Shown here: positions 1 through 8,291 of the stretch, piece after piece
Layout of the letters: each line of letters begins with the position of its first letter
How positions within the stretch are numbered: the stretch's first letter is position 1
Assembly (NCBI GenBank): GCA_029932345.1
Contig: JAOZQF010000002.1
Coordinates: 1-34,632 of the forward strand
Origin: Desulfuromusa sp.
Lineage (GTDB): Bacteria; Desulfobacterota; Desulfuromonadia; Desulfuromonadales; Geopsychrobacteraceae
Direction: 5' to 3'
Length of the DNA: 34,632 nucleotides
The notes under the pieces: generated by a model
Databases searched by the model: none
What the model saw: only the letters and a program-made list of their open reading frames with translations
What the model was told of the DNA's origin: nothing
Translations under genes and position numbers: made by a program

Positions 1-779
1 TCAGTGCCTCGCGGGGTTGCTATTGGCAGAAATGTCTATTTTGCCCCGAAGCAACCGCCCCGGTCCACCCTTACGGCAGTTTTCAACCCGCAGAATTCCC
101 CGACTTGTTAGTACAATTATCTGAACGTTATGCGATTAAAAAATTTCATCTGACCGACAATGCTATCCCCGTTAATATCCTGAAAAAAATGGCGGAACAC
201 CGGGCTGACCTGAAAGGTCTCTCCTGGTTCGGATTTGTCCGCTTTGAACCTGCTTTGGAGGATCCAGAGTTTATCCAGCAGCTCGCTACATCTGGTTGCA
301 AGATGTTACAATTGGGGCTGGAAAGCGGTTCTCAAGTAGTTCTCGACCGACTGGGAAAGGGGATCAAGCTGGCAGCGGCATCCCAAATTCTGGAAAACCT
401 GCATCAAGCCGGAATCAGCAGCTATGTCTATATTATGCTGGGAACTCCGGGGGAAACTGAAGCGGATGCCGAAATGACCCTGAGTTTTCTGGAACAACAT
501 GCGGAGAAAATCGGCTTTCTCAATATTTCGATCATGAACCTGCCACGCGGATCAGAGCTATTGGAAAATCCAGAATTATACGGGATTGATAGCTCCTGGC
601 TTCGAGATGATGACACCCCCCTTAGCCTCTATCATGAATTTAAATCTGCAACCGGTTGGGATCGTGCTGCTGCACGTAAATTTCTGAATCAACGGTTGCT
701 TGGATCCCCGGTTATCCGGGAGATTGTCAAACGAAACCCACCTCTTTTCAGCTCCAACCATGCTTTTTTCTTTGTGTAA
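1..779 (+). CDS. Radical SAM protein, 5'-truncated by the window edge (probably B12-binding type)
   Basis: The reading frame is open to the left edge (first full codon at base 3), so the TTG start in the ORF track is internal and this is the C-terminal part of a longer protein. The first visible residues hold a cysteine cluster, RGCYWQKCLFC, the place for the [4Fe-4S] cluster that cleaves S-adenosylmethionine. Its spacing is CX4CX2C rather than the usual CX3CX2C. Downstream are the barrel motifs LGLESGSQ and MLGTPGET, which are typical of the MiaB/B12-radical SAM class (Elp3/MiaB/NifB fold), and the protein ends in SSNHAFFFV. An N-terminal cobalamin-binding domain is likely but lies outside the window. 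The substrate is unknown. It converges on the DUF1232 gene with one base between the two stop codons. The family is fairly sure; the reaction is not. Confidence 0.8.
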   Translation, partial: SASRGCYWQKCLFCPEATAPVHPYGSFQPAEFPDLLVQLSERYAIKKFHLTDNAIPVNILKKMAEHRADLKGLSWFGFVRFEPALEDPEFIQQLATSGCKMLQLGLESGSQVVLDRLGKGIKLAAASQILENLHQAGISSYVYIMLGTPGETEADAEMTLSFLEQHAEKIGFLNISIMNLPRGSELLENPELYGIDSSWLRDDDTPLSLYHEFKSATGWDRAAARKFLNQRLLGSPVIREIVKRNPPLFSSNHAFFFV

Positions 780-780
780 C

Positions 781-981
781 TCACCGCTTCGGATTAAAAA
801 TATTCGGCAGGTCATAACCAAAATAGCGCAAGCACATCAGCAGCAGAGTCATTGCTGCGGCCTCATCAAGATTGCCGATAAGCGGAATGTTGTCGGGGAT
901 CAGTTCAAAAAATCCTGCGGTCGGATTTAAGAGATAAATAAGCAAAAGAAATCCGAGGAGAAAAATAGCAGTTCTTTTCAT
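781..981 (-). CDS. Small DUF1232 (YkvA-like) membrane protein
   Basis: A protein of about 66 residues with one N-terminal hydrophobic segment (IFLLGFLLLIYLL) followed by ELIPDNIPLIGNLDEA, which matches the core DUF1232 pattern (IPD-hIP-hhG-hDD). DUF1232 proteins are small, membrane-associated and functionally uncharacterised. Three in-frame starts lie close together: GTG at 990, ATG at 987 and ATG at 981. None has a clear Shine-Dalgarno sequence. I chose the last because it gives MKRTAIFLL, a natural start for a membrane segment. It is transcribed toward the radical SAM gene, with the stop codons one base apart. The family match is good; the role is unknown. Confidence 0.65.
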   Translation of the reverse strand: MKRTAIFLLGFLLLIYLLNPTAGFFELIPDNIPLIGNLDEAAAMTLLLMCLRYFGYDLPNIFNPKR

Positions 982-1115
982 CGTCATCACTCACATAAAA
1001 TATGAAAAATAAATTCGACCAGAGCGTATTTCACTAAACTTTATTCGAAACTGTTTTTATAGCTGAGCAACAATAATTTTTGCGCCAAAACTATTTTTTA
1101 TCTTTTATGACTATG

Positions 1116-1182
1116 GTAGATTTATACACATCTACAGCACTTTTTGCGATGTTATTATCTTTCTCATTATGATCCGCAAAAA
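1116..1182. promoter_or_regulatory. AT-rich upstream region with two small inverted repeats
   Basis: The 240-base gap between the DUF1232 gene and the lipoprotein gene is AT-rich and non-coding. It holds an operator-like inverted repeat, GTAGAT-N8-ATCTAC (1116-1135), and a wider one, TTTTTGCG ... CGCAAAAA (1141-1148 and 1175-1182). Either could be a regulator site or an mRNA hairpin upstream of the lipoprotein gene. I could not identify a convincing -35/-10 pair. Confidence 0.25.
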
Positions 1183-1228
1183 CGACAATCCCCGGTTGAT
1201 GATAAAACCAATGACTGGAGCAGAAACA

Positions 1229-1720
1229 ATGAAAAGAAAACTGACAATTATCTCAATTTTGTTGCTTGGCTTAATCCTTTCAGGTTGCCAGACAGCAGTC
1301 ACAACAACTTACTACCTGGGAGCTAAAGCCGATCCGAAAGAGGTCGTCAACCTCTCGGCAGAGCAGGTTGAGCAGCAGCGTTGGCAAGATCTTTATGTGA
1401 CGGTCGACTATTCCTACACTCATCAAGGGAACCAATTTGATATTGATGGACTCTTCTCATTTTCAGATAGTGCCAAGATAAATTTTTCAAACGTACGCCG
1501 GTTTAAATTACACCTGTTCCTGTTGGATCAAAATATGCGGGTCGTTGATTACCGTGAGGTCGTTCGAGCCCTGGGATACAGCGTGGAAAATCAGGAAACA
1601 TTCAACGATACATTTGTGTTGGCTGAAAATGTCGTAGCATTCACCTTTGGCTACGAAGGAGTTCTAAGCGACGAAGGACTCAGTCAAGCAATCTTTAAGT
1701 TACCTAGACGTAACCCTTGA
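1229..1720 (+). CDS. Hypothetical lipoprotein
   Basis: The ATG at 1229 is preferred over the track start at 1169. It has GGAG eight bases upstream and opens a textbook lipoprotein signal: MKRK, a hydrophobic stretch, then the lipobox LSGC with Cys20 as the lipidated residue. The mature part, about 143 residues, has no motif that I recognise. It alternates beta-like hydrophobic segments (FKLHLFLLDQ, VVAFTFGYEG) with polar turns and has no membrane segment, so a periplasm-facing globular beta-rich domain is likely. It lies 20 bases before tex on the same strand and may share its transcript. No function is assigned. Confidence 0.75.
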   Translation: MKRKLTIISILLLGLILSGCQTAVTTTYYLGAKADPKEVVNLSAEQVEQQRWQDLYVTVDYSYTHQGNQFDIDGLFSFSDSAKINFSNVRRFKLHLFLLDQNMRVVDYREVVRALGYSVENQETFNDTFVLAENVVAFTFGYEGVLSDEGLSQAIFKLPRRNP

Positions 1721-1740
1721 AGAATCCAAATAAATAGAGA

Positions 1741-4053
1741 ATGGCAACAAACTGTATGAATAAATTTGATATCCTCCAGATTCTGGTTGAAGAAACCGCT
1801 CTGCAAAAAAACCAGATTGCCCAGACGGTCGGACTGCTTGAAGAGGGGGCGACAGTTCCCTTTATTGCCCGATATCGCAAAGAGACAACCGGAGAGTTAG
1901 ACGAAGTTCAAATTCGGCATCTGCAGGAACGGCTGGCATATTTTAAAGAATTGGAGGAACGACAGCAGACAGTTCTCAAGTCGATTGATGAACAGGGCAA
2001 ACTTACGACAGAACTGCAGCATAAAATTGTCACCTGCCGAAAAAAGACCGAGCTGGAAGATCTCTATCTCCCCTACAAACCGAAGCGACGAACCAAAGCG
2101 ACAATTGCCAAAGAGCAGGGATTGGAGCCACTGGCTGATCTCCTTTTGCAAGCTGTTGGCTCAGCTGAAAAGTTGGAACGTTTGACCGCTCCATTCATCA
2201 ATCCTGAAACAACGATCACCACGATGGAGGCGGCACTACAGGGGGCAGGACATATCCTTGCAGAACAGTTTTCCGATATTGCCGAAGCTCGTGCCCTGGT
2301 GCGGGAACTCACCTGGCAACAGGGGATGTTTTGTTCGTTGCCAGCCCGTGGCAAAGGTGAAACGATCAGCAAGTACGAAATGTACTATGATTTCAGTGAA
2401 CCACTAAAACAGATCCCTTCCCATCGGATGCTGGCGATGCGGCGGGGTGAAAAAGAAGCCCTCCTTCGCTTGTCAGTTGAAGCCCCTGAAGATGAGATTC
2501 TTTCACGACTGACCCGATTATTAATTCCACAGGCCAATCCCTACCACGATTGGCTTAAAATGGTGATTGACGATACCTACCAGCGCTTGCTGGCACCATC
2601 AATTGAGGTCGAATTGCGGTTACAGGCAAAACAAATTGCCGATAAAGAGGCAATTCGGGTATTTGCGGAAAACCTGCGCCATCTGCTCCTTGCTGCGCCA
2701 GCAGGCAATTTCCGGGTTCTGGGGGTCGATCCCGGATTACGTACCGGTTCCAAGCTCGCCGTTGTTGATCAGACCGGTCGCTTTCTTGACCATGCCACCA
2801 TCTATCCCCATACCGGGAGGGGGCGGATTGAAGAAGCTCAACAGCTATTTCTCCGCTTGATTGAACAATATCAGATTGAAATGGTTGCTATCGGCAATGG
2901 CACAGCCGGTCGTGAAATGGATCAATTTGTTCGTCAATGTTTGAAAACAGTTGGAAAAAAGCTACCGGTGGTGATGGTGAGTGAGGCGGGTGCCAGCGTC
3001 TATTCCGCATCCGACATTGCCCGTGAGGAATTTCCTGATCTCGATTTGACCATACGAGGAGCAATTTCCATTGCGCGGCGGCTGCAAGACCCGTTGGCAG
3101 AACTGGTCAAAGTTGATCCTAAAAGTATTGGGGTGGGACAGTATCAGCATGATGTCAGCCAAACTTCCCTGAAAAAATCTCTGGGTGAGGTTGTAGAATC
3201 TTGCGTCAACTATGTCGGAGTTGACCTGAATACTGCCAGCTGGGCATTGCTGAGTTTTGTTTCGGGCATCAGTGAATCGCTGGCGAAATCGATTGTCAGT
3301 TATCGGGATGAAAACGGAGTATTCAAACAGCGGAAACAGCTACTCAGTGTCCCCCGTTTCGGAAAGAAGGCATTTGAACAAGCCGCCGGTTTTTTACGCA
3401 TCCGCGATGCCGAACAACTTCTGGATAATACCGCAGTCCACCCGGAACGGTATAAACTGGTGCAGCAGATGGCAACTGATTACGGTGTCAAGTTACAACA
3501 ACTCGTTGCCGATCCGGCGTTAGTGGATTCAATTAATCTCAACCGCTATGTCGCCGATGGAGTTGGTCTGCCAACCTTGCGCGATATTATCAGCGAACTG
3601 AAAAAACCGGGGCGTGACCCCCGTGAAACTTTTGTTTCGACCAGCTTCCGTGACGATGTGATGGAAATCAAGGATCTCAAGGAGGGGATGAACTTGAATG
3701 GCATCGTCACCAATGTTGCCGCCTTTGGTGCATTCGTCGACCTTGGGGTCCATCAGGATGGGTTAGTCCACATCAGTCAACTTGCCGACCGGTTTGTCAA
3801 AGATCCCAACGATGTGGTCAAGGTTGGGCAACAGGTGCAGGTGCGGGTTCTGGAAGTTGACCTGCAGCGAAAACGGATATCGTTAACTATGAAGCCGGCC
3901 GGAGAAAAACCAAAAAAAGCTGCCGAGACACAAAAAAGGAGAAAGCCTGACCTGACCAAAGTCAAAGCAGAAACAGGACAAACTCAAGACAACCGTGGTG
4001 ATCTGGCAGCCGCACTGGAAAAATCTGGGTTTCGGGTGAAGAAAAGAAAATGA
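1741..4053 (+). CDS. tex: Tex-family transcription accessory / RNA-binding protein
   Basis: At 770 residues it matches the full length of Tex (about 770-780 in E. coli and Pseudomonas), a cytoplasmic nucleic-acid-binding protein linked to transcription and toxin-gene expression. The domains run in the expected order: an N-terminal helical region with PFIARYRKE near residue 45; a YqgF/RNase H-like domain around 330-460 (VLGVDPGLRTGSK); helix-hairpin-helix repeats around 500-570 (GISESLAKSIVSYR); and an S1 RNA-binding domain around 645-720 (GIVTNVAAFGAFVDLGV, DGLVHISQL). The tail is lysine-rich. A second in-frame ATG at 1756 cannot be excluded, because the only upstream purine run (AGAGA) sits too close to the first ATG. 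The identification is secure. Confidence 0.96.
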   Translation: MATNCMNKFDILQILVEETALQKNQIAQTVGLLEEGATVPFIARYRKETTGELDEVQIRHLQERLAYFKELEERQQTVLKSIDEQGKLTTELQHKIVTCRKKTELEDLYLPYKPKRRTKATIAKEQGLEPLADLLLQAVGSAEKLERLTAPFINPETTITTMEAALQGAGHILAEQFSDIAEARALVRELTWQQGMFCSLPARGKGETISKYEMYYDFSEPLKQIPSHRMLAMRRGEKEALLRLSVEAPEDEILSRLTRLLIPQANPYHDWLKMVIDDTYQRLLAPSIEVELRLQAKQIADKEAIRVFAENLRHLLLAAPAGNFRVLGVDPGLRTGSKLAVVDQTGRFLDHATIYPHTGRGRIEEAQQLFLRLIEQYQIEMVAIGNGTAGREMDQFVRQCLKTVGKKLPVVMVSEAGASVYSASDIAREEFPDLDLTIRGAISIARRLQDPLAELVKVDPKSIGVGQYQHDVSQTSLKKSLGEVVESCVNYVGVDLNTASWALLSFVSGISESLAKSIVSYRDENGVFKQRKQLLSVPRFGKKAFEQAAGFLRIRDAEQLLDNTAVHPERYKLVQQMATDYGVKLQQLVADPALVDSINLNRYVADGVGLPTLRDIISELKKPGRDPRETFVSTSFRDDVMEIKDLKEGMNLNGIVTNVAAFGAFVDLGVHQDGLVHISQLADRFVKDPNDVVKVGQQVQVRVLEVDLQRKRISLTMKPAGEKPKKAAETQKRRKPDLTKVKAETGQTQDNRGDLAAALEKSGFRVKKRK

Positions 4054-4086
4054 CCAGGGACAAATAAACCCGGTAGAATAAAAATC

Positions 4087-4115
4087 TTTCTGACAAAGCA
4101 ACTGAGCAGTATAAT
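4087..4115 (+). promoter_or_regulatory. Candidate sigma-70 promoter for the CBS/transporter pair
   Basis: A perfect TATAAT lies at 4110-4115, about 35 bases before the CBS gene start. The -35 is weak: TTTCTG at 17 bases, or CTGACA at a short 14 bases. The placement in the 96-base gap after tex supports separate transcription of the two-gene unit. Confidence 0.4.
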
Positions 4116-4149
4116 CTCAGAAACAACCGTTATAAAAGGGAGGAACCCT

Positions 4150-4644
4150 ATGGATGTCGTAAAATGTATGAGGACGCAAGTGCTTCTCGCTAAGCCCAAT
4201 AGTGACTACAAGAGTCTGTTGTGTAAAATTACCGGTTCCACAATACCACGGCAAATCTATGTCGTGGATGAGAGTTACAAATTGCTCGGGATTGTCACCT
4301 CTCTGGATCTTCTCAAAGAGCTGATACCATCCTATATGAATGCAGATCTGGCCAGATCTATAACCGATGGGGCTGACTTTTTACAAAAACAGGTTGAAAA
4401 AGTTAAAGACAAGTGCGCCAGCGATATCATGGCAACAAAAATCAAATTTTTACACCCTCATAATCAACTTTTTGAAGCAGATGCGCTGATTGCTGAAACC
4501 GGGTTCAATACTCTCCCGATTCTTGATGAAGAGGGAAAAATCCTTGGGGAAATTAACCGCCGGGAAATTTTGGTAAGGCTGGTCAACAACTGTACAGGAT
4601 TTAACCTTAATGACGAAAAACCTGTGGATCTTTCACTCCTTTAA
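4150..4644 (+). CDS. Stand-alone CBS-domain pair protein
   Basis: A 164-residue cytoplasmic protein made of two CBS motifs, a Bateman module. The first is near residues 8-60 (RQIYVVDESYKLLGIVTSLDLLKE) and the second near 90-150 (FNTLPILDEEGKILGEINRREIL). Such modules usually bind adenine nucleotides and regulate an attached or partner protein. There is no catalytic domain. The start has an excellent Shine-Dalgarno sequence, GGGAGGA, seven bases upstream. The gene ends 39 bases before a carrier gene on the same strand, so it may be the detached regulatory domain of that carrier. This coupling is inferred from the gene arrangement only, and the ligand is unknown. Confidence 0.85.
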   Translation: MDVVKCMRTQVLLAKPNSDYKSLLCKITGSTIPRQIYVVDESYKLLGIVTSLDLLKELIPSYMNADLARSITDGADFLQKQVEKVKDKCASDIMATKIKFLHPHNQLFEADALIAETGFNTLPILDEEGKILGEINRREILVRLVNNCTGFNLNDEKPVDLSLL

Positions 4645-4683
4645 GTTTTAGGGGTTGTAAATTCTATATTGGTGGAGCGACTC

Positions 4684-6024
4684 ATGTTCTGGATAGCAAC
4701 AACTATATTTCTGGTAGCTTACGCACTTATTATCTCTGAAAAAATCCACAAAACCAAAGTTGCAATGTTTGGTGCAGCTCTCATTCTAATCACCAAAGTT
4801 TTACACCAGGAAGAGGCATTTGATAGCTTGGAACTTGGTGTTGACTGGAATGTTATTTTTCTGCTCATCTCAATGATGATTATCATCAATATTATGACAA
4901 AAACCGGGGTTTTCCAGTATGTTGCAATCAAATGTGCAAAACTGGCAAAAGGGGAACCCTTCAGAATTATGATTCTGTTCGCAGTCATCACTGCTATCGG
5001 CTCTGCTTTTCTTGATAATGTCACCACGGTTCTTCTCCTTGTCCCGGTGACACTGTTTATCGCCGATCAGCTGGAGATCAACCCCATACCCTATCTGATC
5101 ACTGAAGCTCTGGCATCTAACATCGGGGGAACAGCCACCCTGATCGGTGACCCTCCCAACATCATGATTGCCTCAAAAGCCGGCCTCAATTTTATGGACT
5201 TCATCGTACATCTGGCCCCGGCGATTATCATTATTTTTCTTTTCTGGATGCTCGCCTGGAAAATTATCTTCGGTAACCGGCTGCATGTCCGGGATGAGCT
5301 GAAAAAACGGATCATGACTCTAGAGGAAAAGGAGCAGATCAAAGATGTGCCATTACTGAAAAAGTCATTGGTTGTTCTTGGTCTGACAATTCTTGGTTTT
5401 ATGCTGCATGGATTTTTCCACTATGAGCCTGCAACTGTTGCCTTGATGGGAGCAACCACCTTGCTGCTGGTTTCGGGAGAAGAGCCCCACAGTATCCTTG
5501 CTGATGTGGAGTGGCCGACGATTTTCTTTTTCATCGGTCTATTTATTATCATCGGGGGGATCGTCAAGGTTGGGTTGGTTGAAGATATGTCGCGGGCAAT
5601 GATTGCCGTCACCGATCCCCAACCTGACAATATGAAACTACTGTCAATGGTGATGCTCTGGTTTTCGGCCATCAGTTCAGCAGTGGTTGATAATATTCCC
5701 TTTGTTGCCACGATGAACCCACTGATTATCGACATGATTCATAAGGTCTACGATCTGGCACCAGGAACTGCAACAGCCGAGCACATTCAGCATCTGGCAG
5801 TAATGCCGGTCTGGTGGTCTCTGGCACTGGGAGCTTGCCTTGGTGGTAATGGCTCTCCCATCGGTGCATCTGCCAATGTCATTGTCGTTGGTCTGAGTGA
5901 AAAAGCCGGGCATAAGATCAGCTTCGGGCAGTTTCTCAAGTATGGTCTGCCGGTGATGCTTTTCACCGTTTTCCTGTCAATGATCTATGTCTATGTCCGC
6001 TACTATGTGTTCAAGTTGTATTGA
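4684..6024 (+). CDS. ArsB/NhaD/SLC13-superfamily (ion transporter) permease
   Basis: A 446-residue polytopic inner-membrane carrier with about ten to twelve hydrophobic segments. It shows the two inverted half-repeats of the IT superfamily: DNVTTVLLLVP followed by NIGGTATLIGDPPNIMI in the first half, and VVDNIPFVATMNP followed by GGNGSPIGASANVI in the second. Family members move Na+/H+, arsenite or dicarboxylates, and the sequence alone does not choose between them. The ATG at 4684 is used because GGTGGAG lies six bases upstream; the TTG at 4669 in the track lies upstream of that site. It follows the CBS gene, and its transcript ends at the strong hairpin at 6040-6072. The fold is sure; the substrate is unresolved. 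Confidence 0.88.
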   Translation: MFWIATTIFLVAYALIISEKIHKTKVAMFGAALILITKVLHQEEAFDSLELGVDWNVIFLLISMMIIINIMTKTGVFQYVAIKCAKLAKGEPFRIMILFAVITAIGSAFLDNVTTVLLLVPVTLFIADQLEINPIPYLITEALASNIGGTATLIGDPPNIMIASKAGLNFMDFIVHLAPAIIIIFLFWMLAWKIIFGNRLHVRDELKKRIMTLEEKEQIKDVPLLKKSLVVLGLTILGFMLHGFFHYEPATVALMGATTLLLVSGEEPHSILADVEWPTIFFFIGLFIIIGGIVKVGLVEDMSRAMIAVTDPQPDNMKLLSMVMLWFSAISSAVVDNIPFVATMNPLIIDMIHKVYDLAPGTATAEHIQHLAVMPVWWSLALGACLGGNGSPIGASANVIVVGLSEKAGHKISFGQFLKYGLPVMLFTVFLSMIYVYVRYYVFKLY

Positions 6025-6039
6025 TCCTCTCTGCGAATC

Positions 6040-6072
6040 AAAAAGGGCGGCCAAAATTTGGTCGCCCTTTTT
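6040..6072. terminator. Bidirectional rho-independent terminator
   Basis: A GC-rich stem (AGGGCGGCC with TGGTCGCCCT, one G-T pair) is flanked by five A on the left and five T on the right, so it can stop transcripts from both sides. It lies between two converging genes, the carrier (+) and dapL (-), exactly where a shared terminator is expected. Confidence 0.9.
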
Positions 6073-6091
6073 AAAGTTCTGAGAAGAATTG

Positions 6092-7327
6092 TTACTTTCC
6101 CCACTTATCCTTGATCCGCTGAACGGCCGTTTCCACGTTTTCCCGTTCGCCAAAAGCCGAAAGGCGGAAGTACCCCTCACCACTGGGGCCGAAACCACTC
6201 CCCGGAGTCCCGACGACAAAACATTCATTGAGGAGTTTATCGAAGAAGTCCCAGCTACTCATCCCTCCCGGGGTTTTCAGCCAGATATAGGGGGCGTTGA
6301 CTCCACCGAAGCACGCGATTCCGGCAGCAGTTAATCCCTCACGAATGATCCGGGCATTTTCCATATAGAAGTCTATAATCTCTTTGACCTGTGCCCAGCC
6401 CTCATCGCTGTAGACGGCCGCTGCGGCTTTTTGCACCGGATAGGAGACGCCGTTGAACTTGGTCGTCTGACGGCGGTTCCAAAGTTTATTGAAACTGTAT
6501 TTTTCGCCCTTTTCTGTTGTTCCCAGCAACTCTTCCGGAATCACGGTCAGACCGCAACGCACCCCGGTAAATCCTGCAGTTTTGGAGAAAGAACGGAACT
6601 CGATAGCACACTCTTTTGCCCCGTCAATCTCGTAAATCGAGTGGGGAATGTCAGCTTCGGTAATGAATGCCTCATAGGCGGCATCGAAGAAAATGATGGC
6701 GTCGTTGGTCAGGGCATAATCGACCCAGGCCTTCAGTTGTTCCTTGGTGGCGACGGTGCCAGTCGGATTATTCGGACAGCAGAGATAAATAATATCGACT
6801 TTTTCAGCCGGAAATTCGGGATTAAAACCGTTTTCCTCGGTGCAAGGCATGTAAACCAGACCTTCGTAATAGCCTTTGTCATCAGCATTGCCACTGCGCC
6901 CGACCATAACGTTGGTGTCGTTGTAAACCGGATAGACCGGATCACCGATGGCAACCTTATTGCCCAAGTCGAAGATATCGAGGATATTGGAGCTGTCGCA
7001 TTTGGACCCATCGGAAATAAAGACTTCGGTGGTTTTCAGCTCCACCCCGCGAGGTTTATACGCCTTATCGATAATGATCTGCGCCAGCCAGTCGTAACCT
7101 TGCTCCGGGCCATAACCGTGAAAGGTGGCAGCGTCAGCCATCTCATCGACACCCTGATGAAATGCTTCCAGCACCGCCGGAACCAGCGGCTTGGTCACAT
7201 CCCCGATACCAAGGCGGATCACCTTAGCATCAGGATTGGCTGTCGTAAATTCGCTAACCCGTCGCCCGATTTCAGGAAAAAGATAACCTGCTTGAAGCTT
7301 TAAATAATTATCGTTGATACGTGCCAT
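6092..7327 (-). CDS. dapL: LL-diaminopimelate aminotransferase
   Basis: A 411-residue class I/II PLP aminotransferase that converts tetrahydrodipicolinate directly to LL-diaminopimelate with glutamate as amino donor. It replaces the DapD/DapC/DapE succinylase steps. The PLP lysine sits in [14 protein letters not shown], and [11 protein letters not shown] and FFDAAYEAF are the expected cofactor-contact segments. Length and the N-terminus ([20 protein letters not shown]) match DapL of plants, Chlamydia and Deltaproteobacteria. GGAGAG lies six bases before the ATG. It is the last gene of the dapA-dapB-dapL run, 76 bases after dapB. The presence of DapL supports the taxonomic guess. Confidence 0.97.
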   Translation of the reverse strand: MARINDNYLKLQAGYLFPEIGRRVSEFTTANPDAKVIRLGIGDVTKPLVPAVLEAFHQGVDEMADAATFHGYGPEQGYDWLAQIIIDKAYKPRGVELKTTEVFISDGSKCDSSNILDIFDLGNKVAIGDPVYPVYNDTNVMVGRSGNADDKGYYEGLVYMPCTEENGFNPEFPAEKVDIIYLCCPNNPTGTVATKEQLKAWVDYALTNDAIIFFDAAYEAFITEADIPHSIYEIDGAKECAIEFRSFSKTAGFTGVRCGLTVIPEELLGTTEKGEKYSFNKLWNRRQTTKFNGVSYPVQKAAAAVYSDEGWAQVKEIIDFYMENARIIREGLTAAGIACFGGVNAPYIWLKTPGGMSSWDFFDKLLNECFVVGTPGSGFGPSGEGYFRLSAFGERENVETAVQRIKDKWGK

Positions 7328-7403
7328 CTAAATCTCTCCATTTTTTTATTCAACAAATGACCGAAAGGTAATCACCCACAGTCAAATATCAGTTTCGCTG
7401 TTG

Positions 7404-8207
7404 TTATTCGCTGAGACCTAACACATCCTGCATATCGAAAAGACCGGAAGATTTGCCCTCCAGCCATTGACAGGCACGGACTGCCCCACGAGCAAACATG
7501 TCACGGCTCATGGCCCGGTGGCTAATCTCTATCCGTTCTCCCATACCAATAAAATAGACGGTGTGCTCCCCGACAATATCTCCACCCCGCACCGTTTGCA
7601 TCCCAATCTCATCTTTGGTTCGCTCTCCACACATCCCCTCGCGATGATAGTTGGCCACCCGGTTATAATCGCGACCCAGAGTTTCTGCGACAATTTCACC
7701 CATACGAACCGCCGTTCCGGAAGGGGAGTCTTTCTTCTTGTTGTGGTGCAATTCAACAACTTCAACATCAAAATCATCACCAAGAATTTTGGCCGCCTCC
7801 TTGAGTAATTTAAAACAGGCATTGACGCCAACACTCATATTTGGAGCAAGGACAACCGGAATTTTCTCAGCATATTTCGCCACCTCAGTTTTCTGCTCAG
7901 GGGTAAAACCAGTTGAACCACTGACCACCATTTTCCCAAGTTTTGCACAAATTTCCAAATTGTTCAGGGTCACCTCGGGAAAGGTGAAATCGATCAGAAC
8001 ATCGGCCGTTTGCATGGCTGAAGAAAGATCATCGGTGATTGGTACGCCCAGCTCCCCAACAGCTGCCAACAACCCGGCATCAGTCCCAATCTGAGGATGT
8101 CCGGGTCGTTCTATGGCCCCGCTTAACTCTAAACCATCTGCGCCTTGAACGGCTTGAATCAGGCGACCACCCATACGACCGGCGGCTCCGACAATTGCAA
8201 CTTTCAT
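7404..8207 (-). CDS. dapB: 4-hydroxy-tetrahydrodipicolinate reductase
   Basis: A 267-residue cytoplasmic reductase that turns the DapA product into tetrahydrodipicolinate with NAD(P)H, feeding DapL. The N-terminal Rossmann loop is GAAGRMGGRL, and the catalytic and substrate signature is ELHHNKKKDSPSGTA. VVSGSTGF and the C-terminal GDIVGEHTVYF are also typical. The length is normal. AGGA lies nine bases before the ATG. An 84-base gap filled with two strong hairpins separates it from dapA upstream. Confidence 0.97.
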   Translation of the reverse strand: MKVAIVGAAGRMGGRLIQAVQGADGLELSGAIERPGHPQIGTDAGLLAAVGELGVPITDDLSSAMQTADVLIDFTFPEVTLNNLEICAKLGKMVVSGSTGFTPEQKTEVAKYAEKIPVVLAPNMSVGVNACFKLLKEAAKILGDDFDVEVVELHHNKKKDSPSGTAVRMGEIVAETLGRDYNRVANYHREGMCGERTKDEIGMQTVRGGDIVGEHTVYFIGMGERIEISHRAMSRDMFARGAVRACQWLEGKSSGLFDMQDVLGLSE

Positions 8208-8218
8208 ATGACTATCCT

Positions 8219-8286
8219 GTAGAGGCAGGGTCTCCCTGCCAGGTTTCTTGAATTCCCGAACAGGGGCGGGGAAACCCCGCCCCTAC
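8219..8286. repeat. Double-hairpin REP-like palindromic element
   Basis: Two perfect hairpins stand side by side between dapA and dapB: GGCAGGG-TCT-CCCTGCC (8224-8240) and GGGGCGGGG-AAA-CCCCGCCCC (8263-8283). The whole is bounded by GTAG at the left and CTAC at the right, so the outer ends are also inverted repeats. It is GC-rich compared with its surroundings and lacks a T-tract. This fits a REP/BIME-type repeat better than a simple terminator, though it could reduce or stabilise the transcript between the two genes. Confidence 0.8.
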
Positions 8287-8291
8287 GTGAT

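Noticed and set aside
700-930. 76-residue plus-strand ORF across the radical SAM end and the DUF1232 gene
   Set aside because: It overlaps two better-supported genes and has no recognisable features.
991-1228. Possible small gene or ncRNA in the AT-rich gap before the lipoprotein gene
   Set aside because: I found no open frame with a ribosome site and no conserved RNA fold that I recognise; only two small inverted repeats.
6431-7303. 290-residue plus-strand ORF opposite dapL
   Set aside because: It lies entirely inside dapL on the other strand, with no motif or credible ribosome site.
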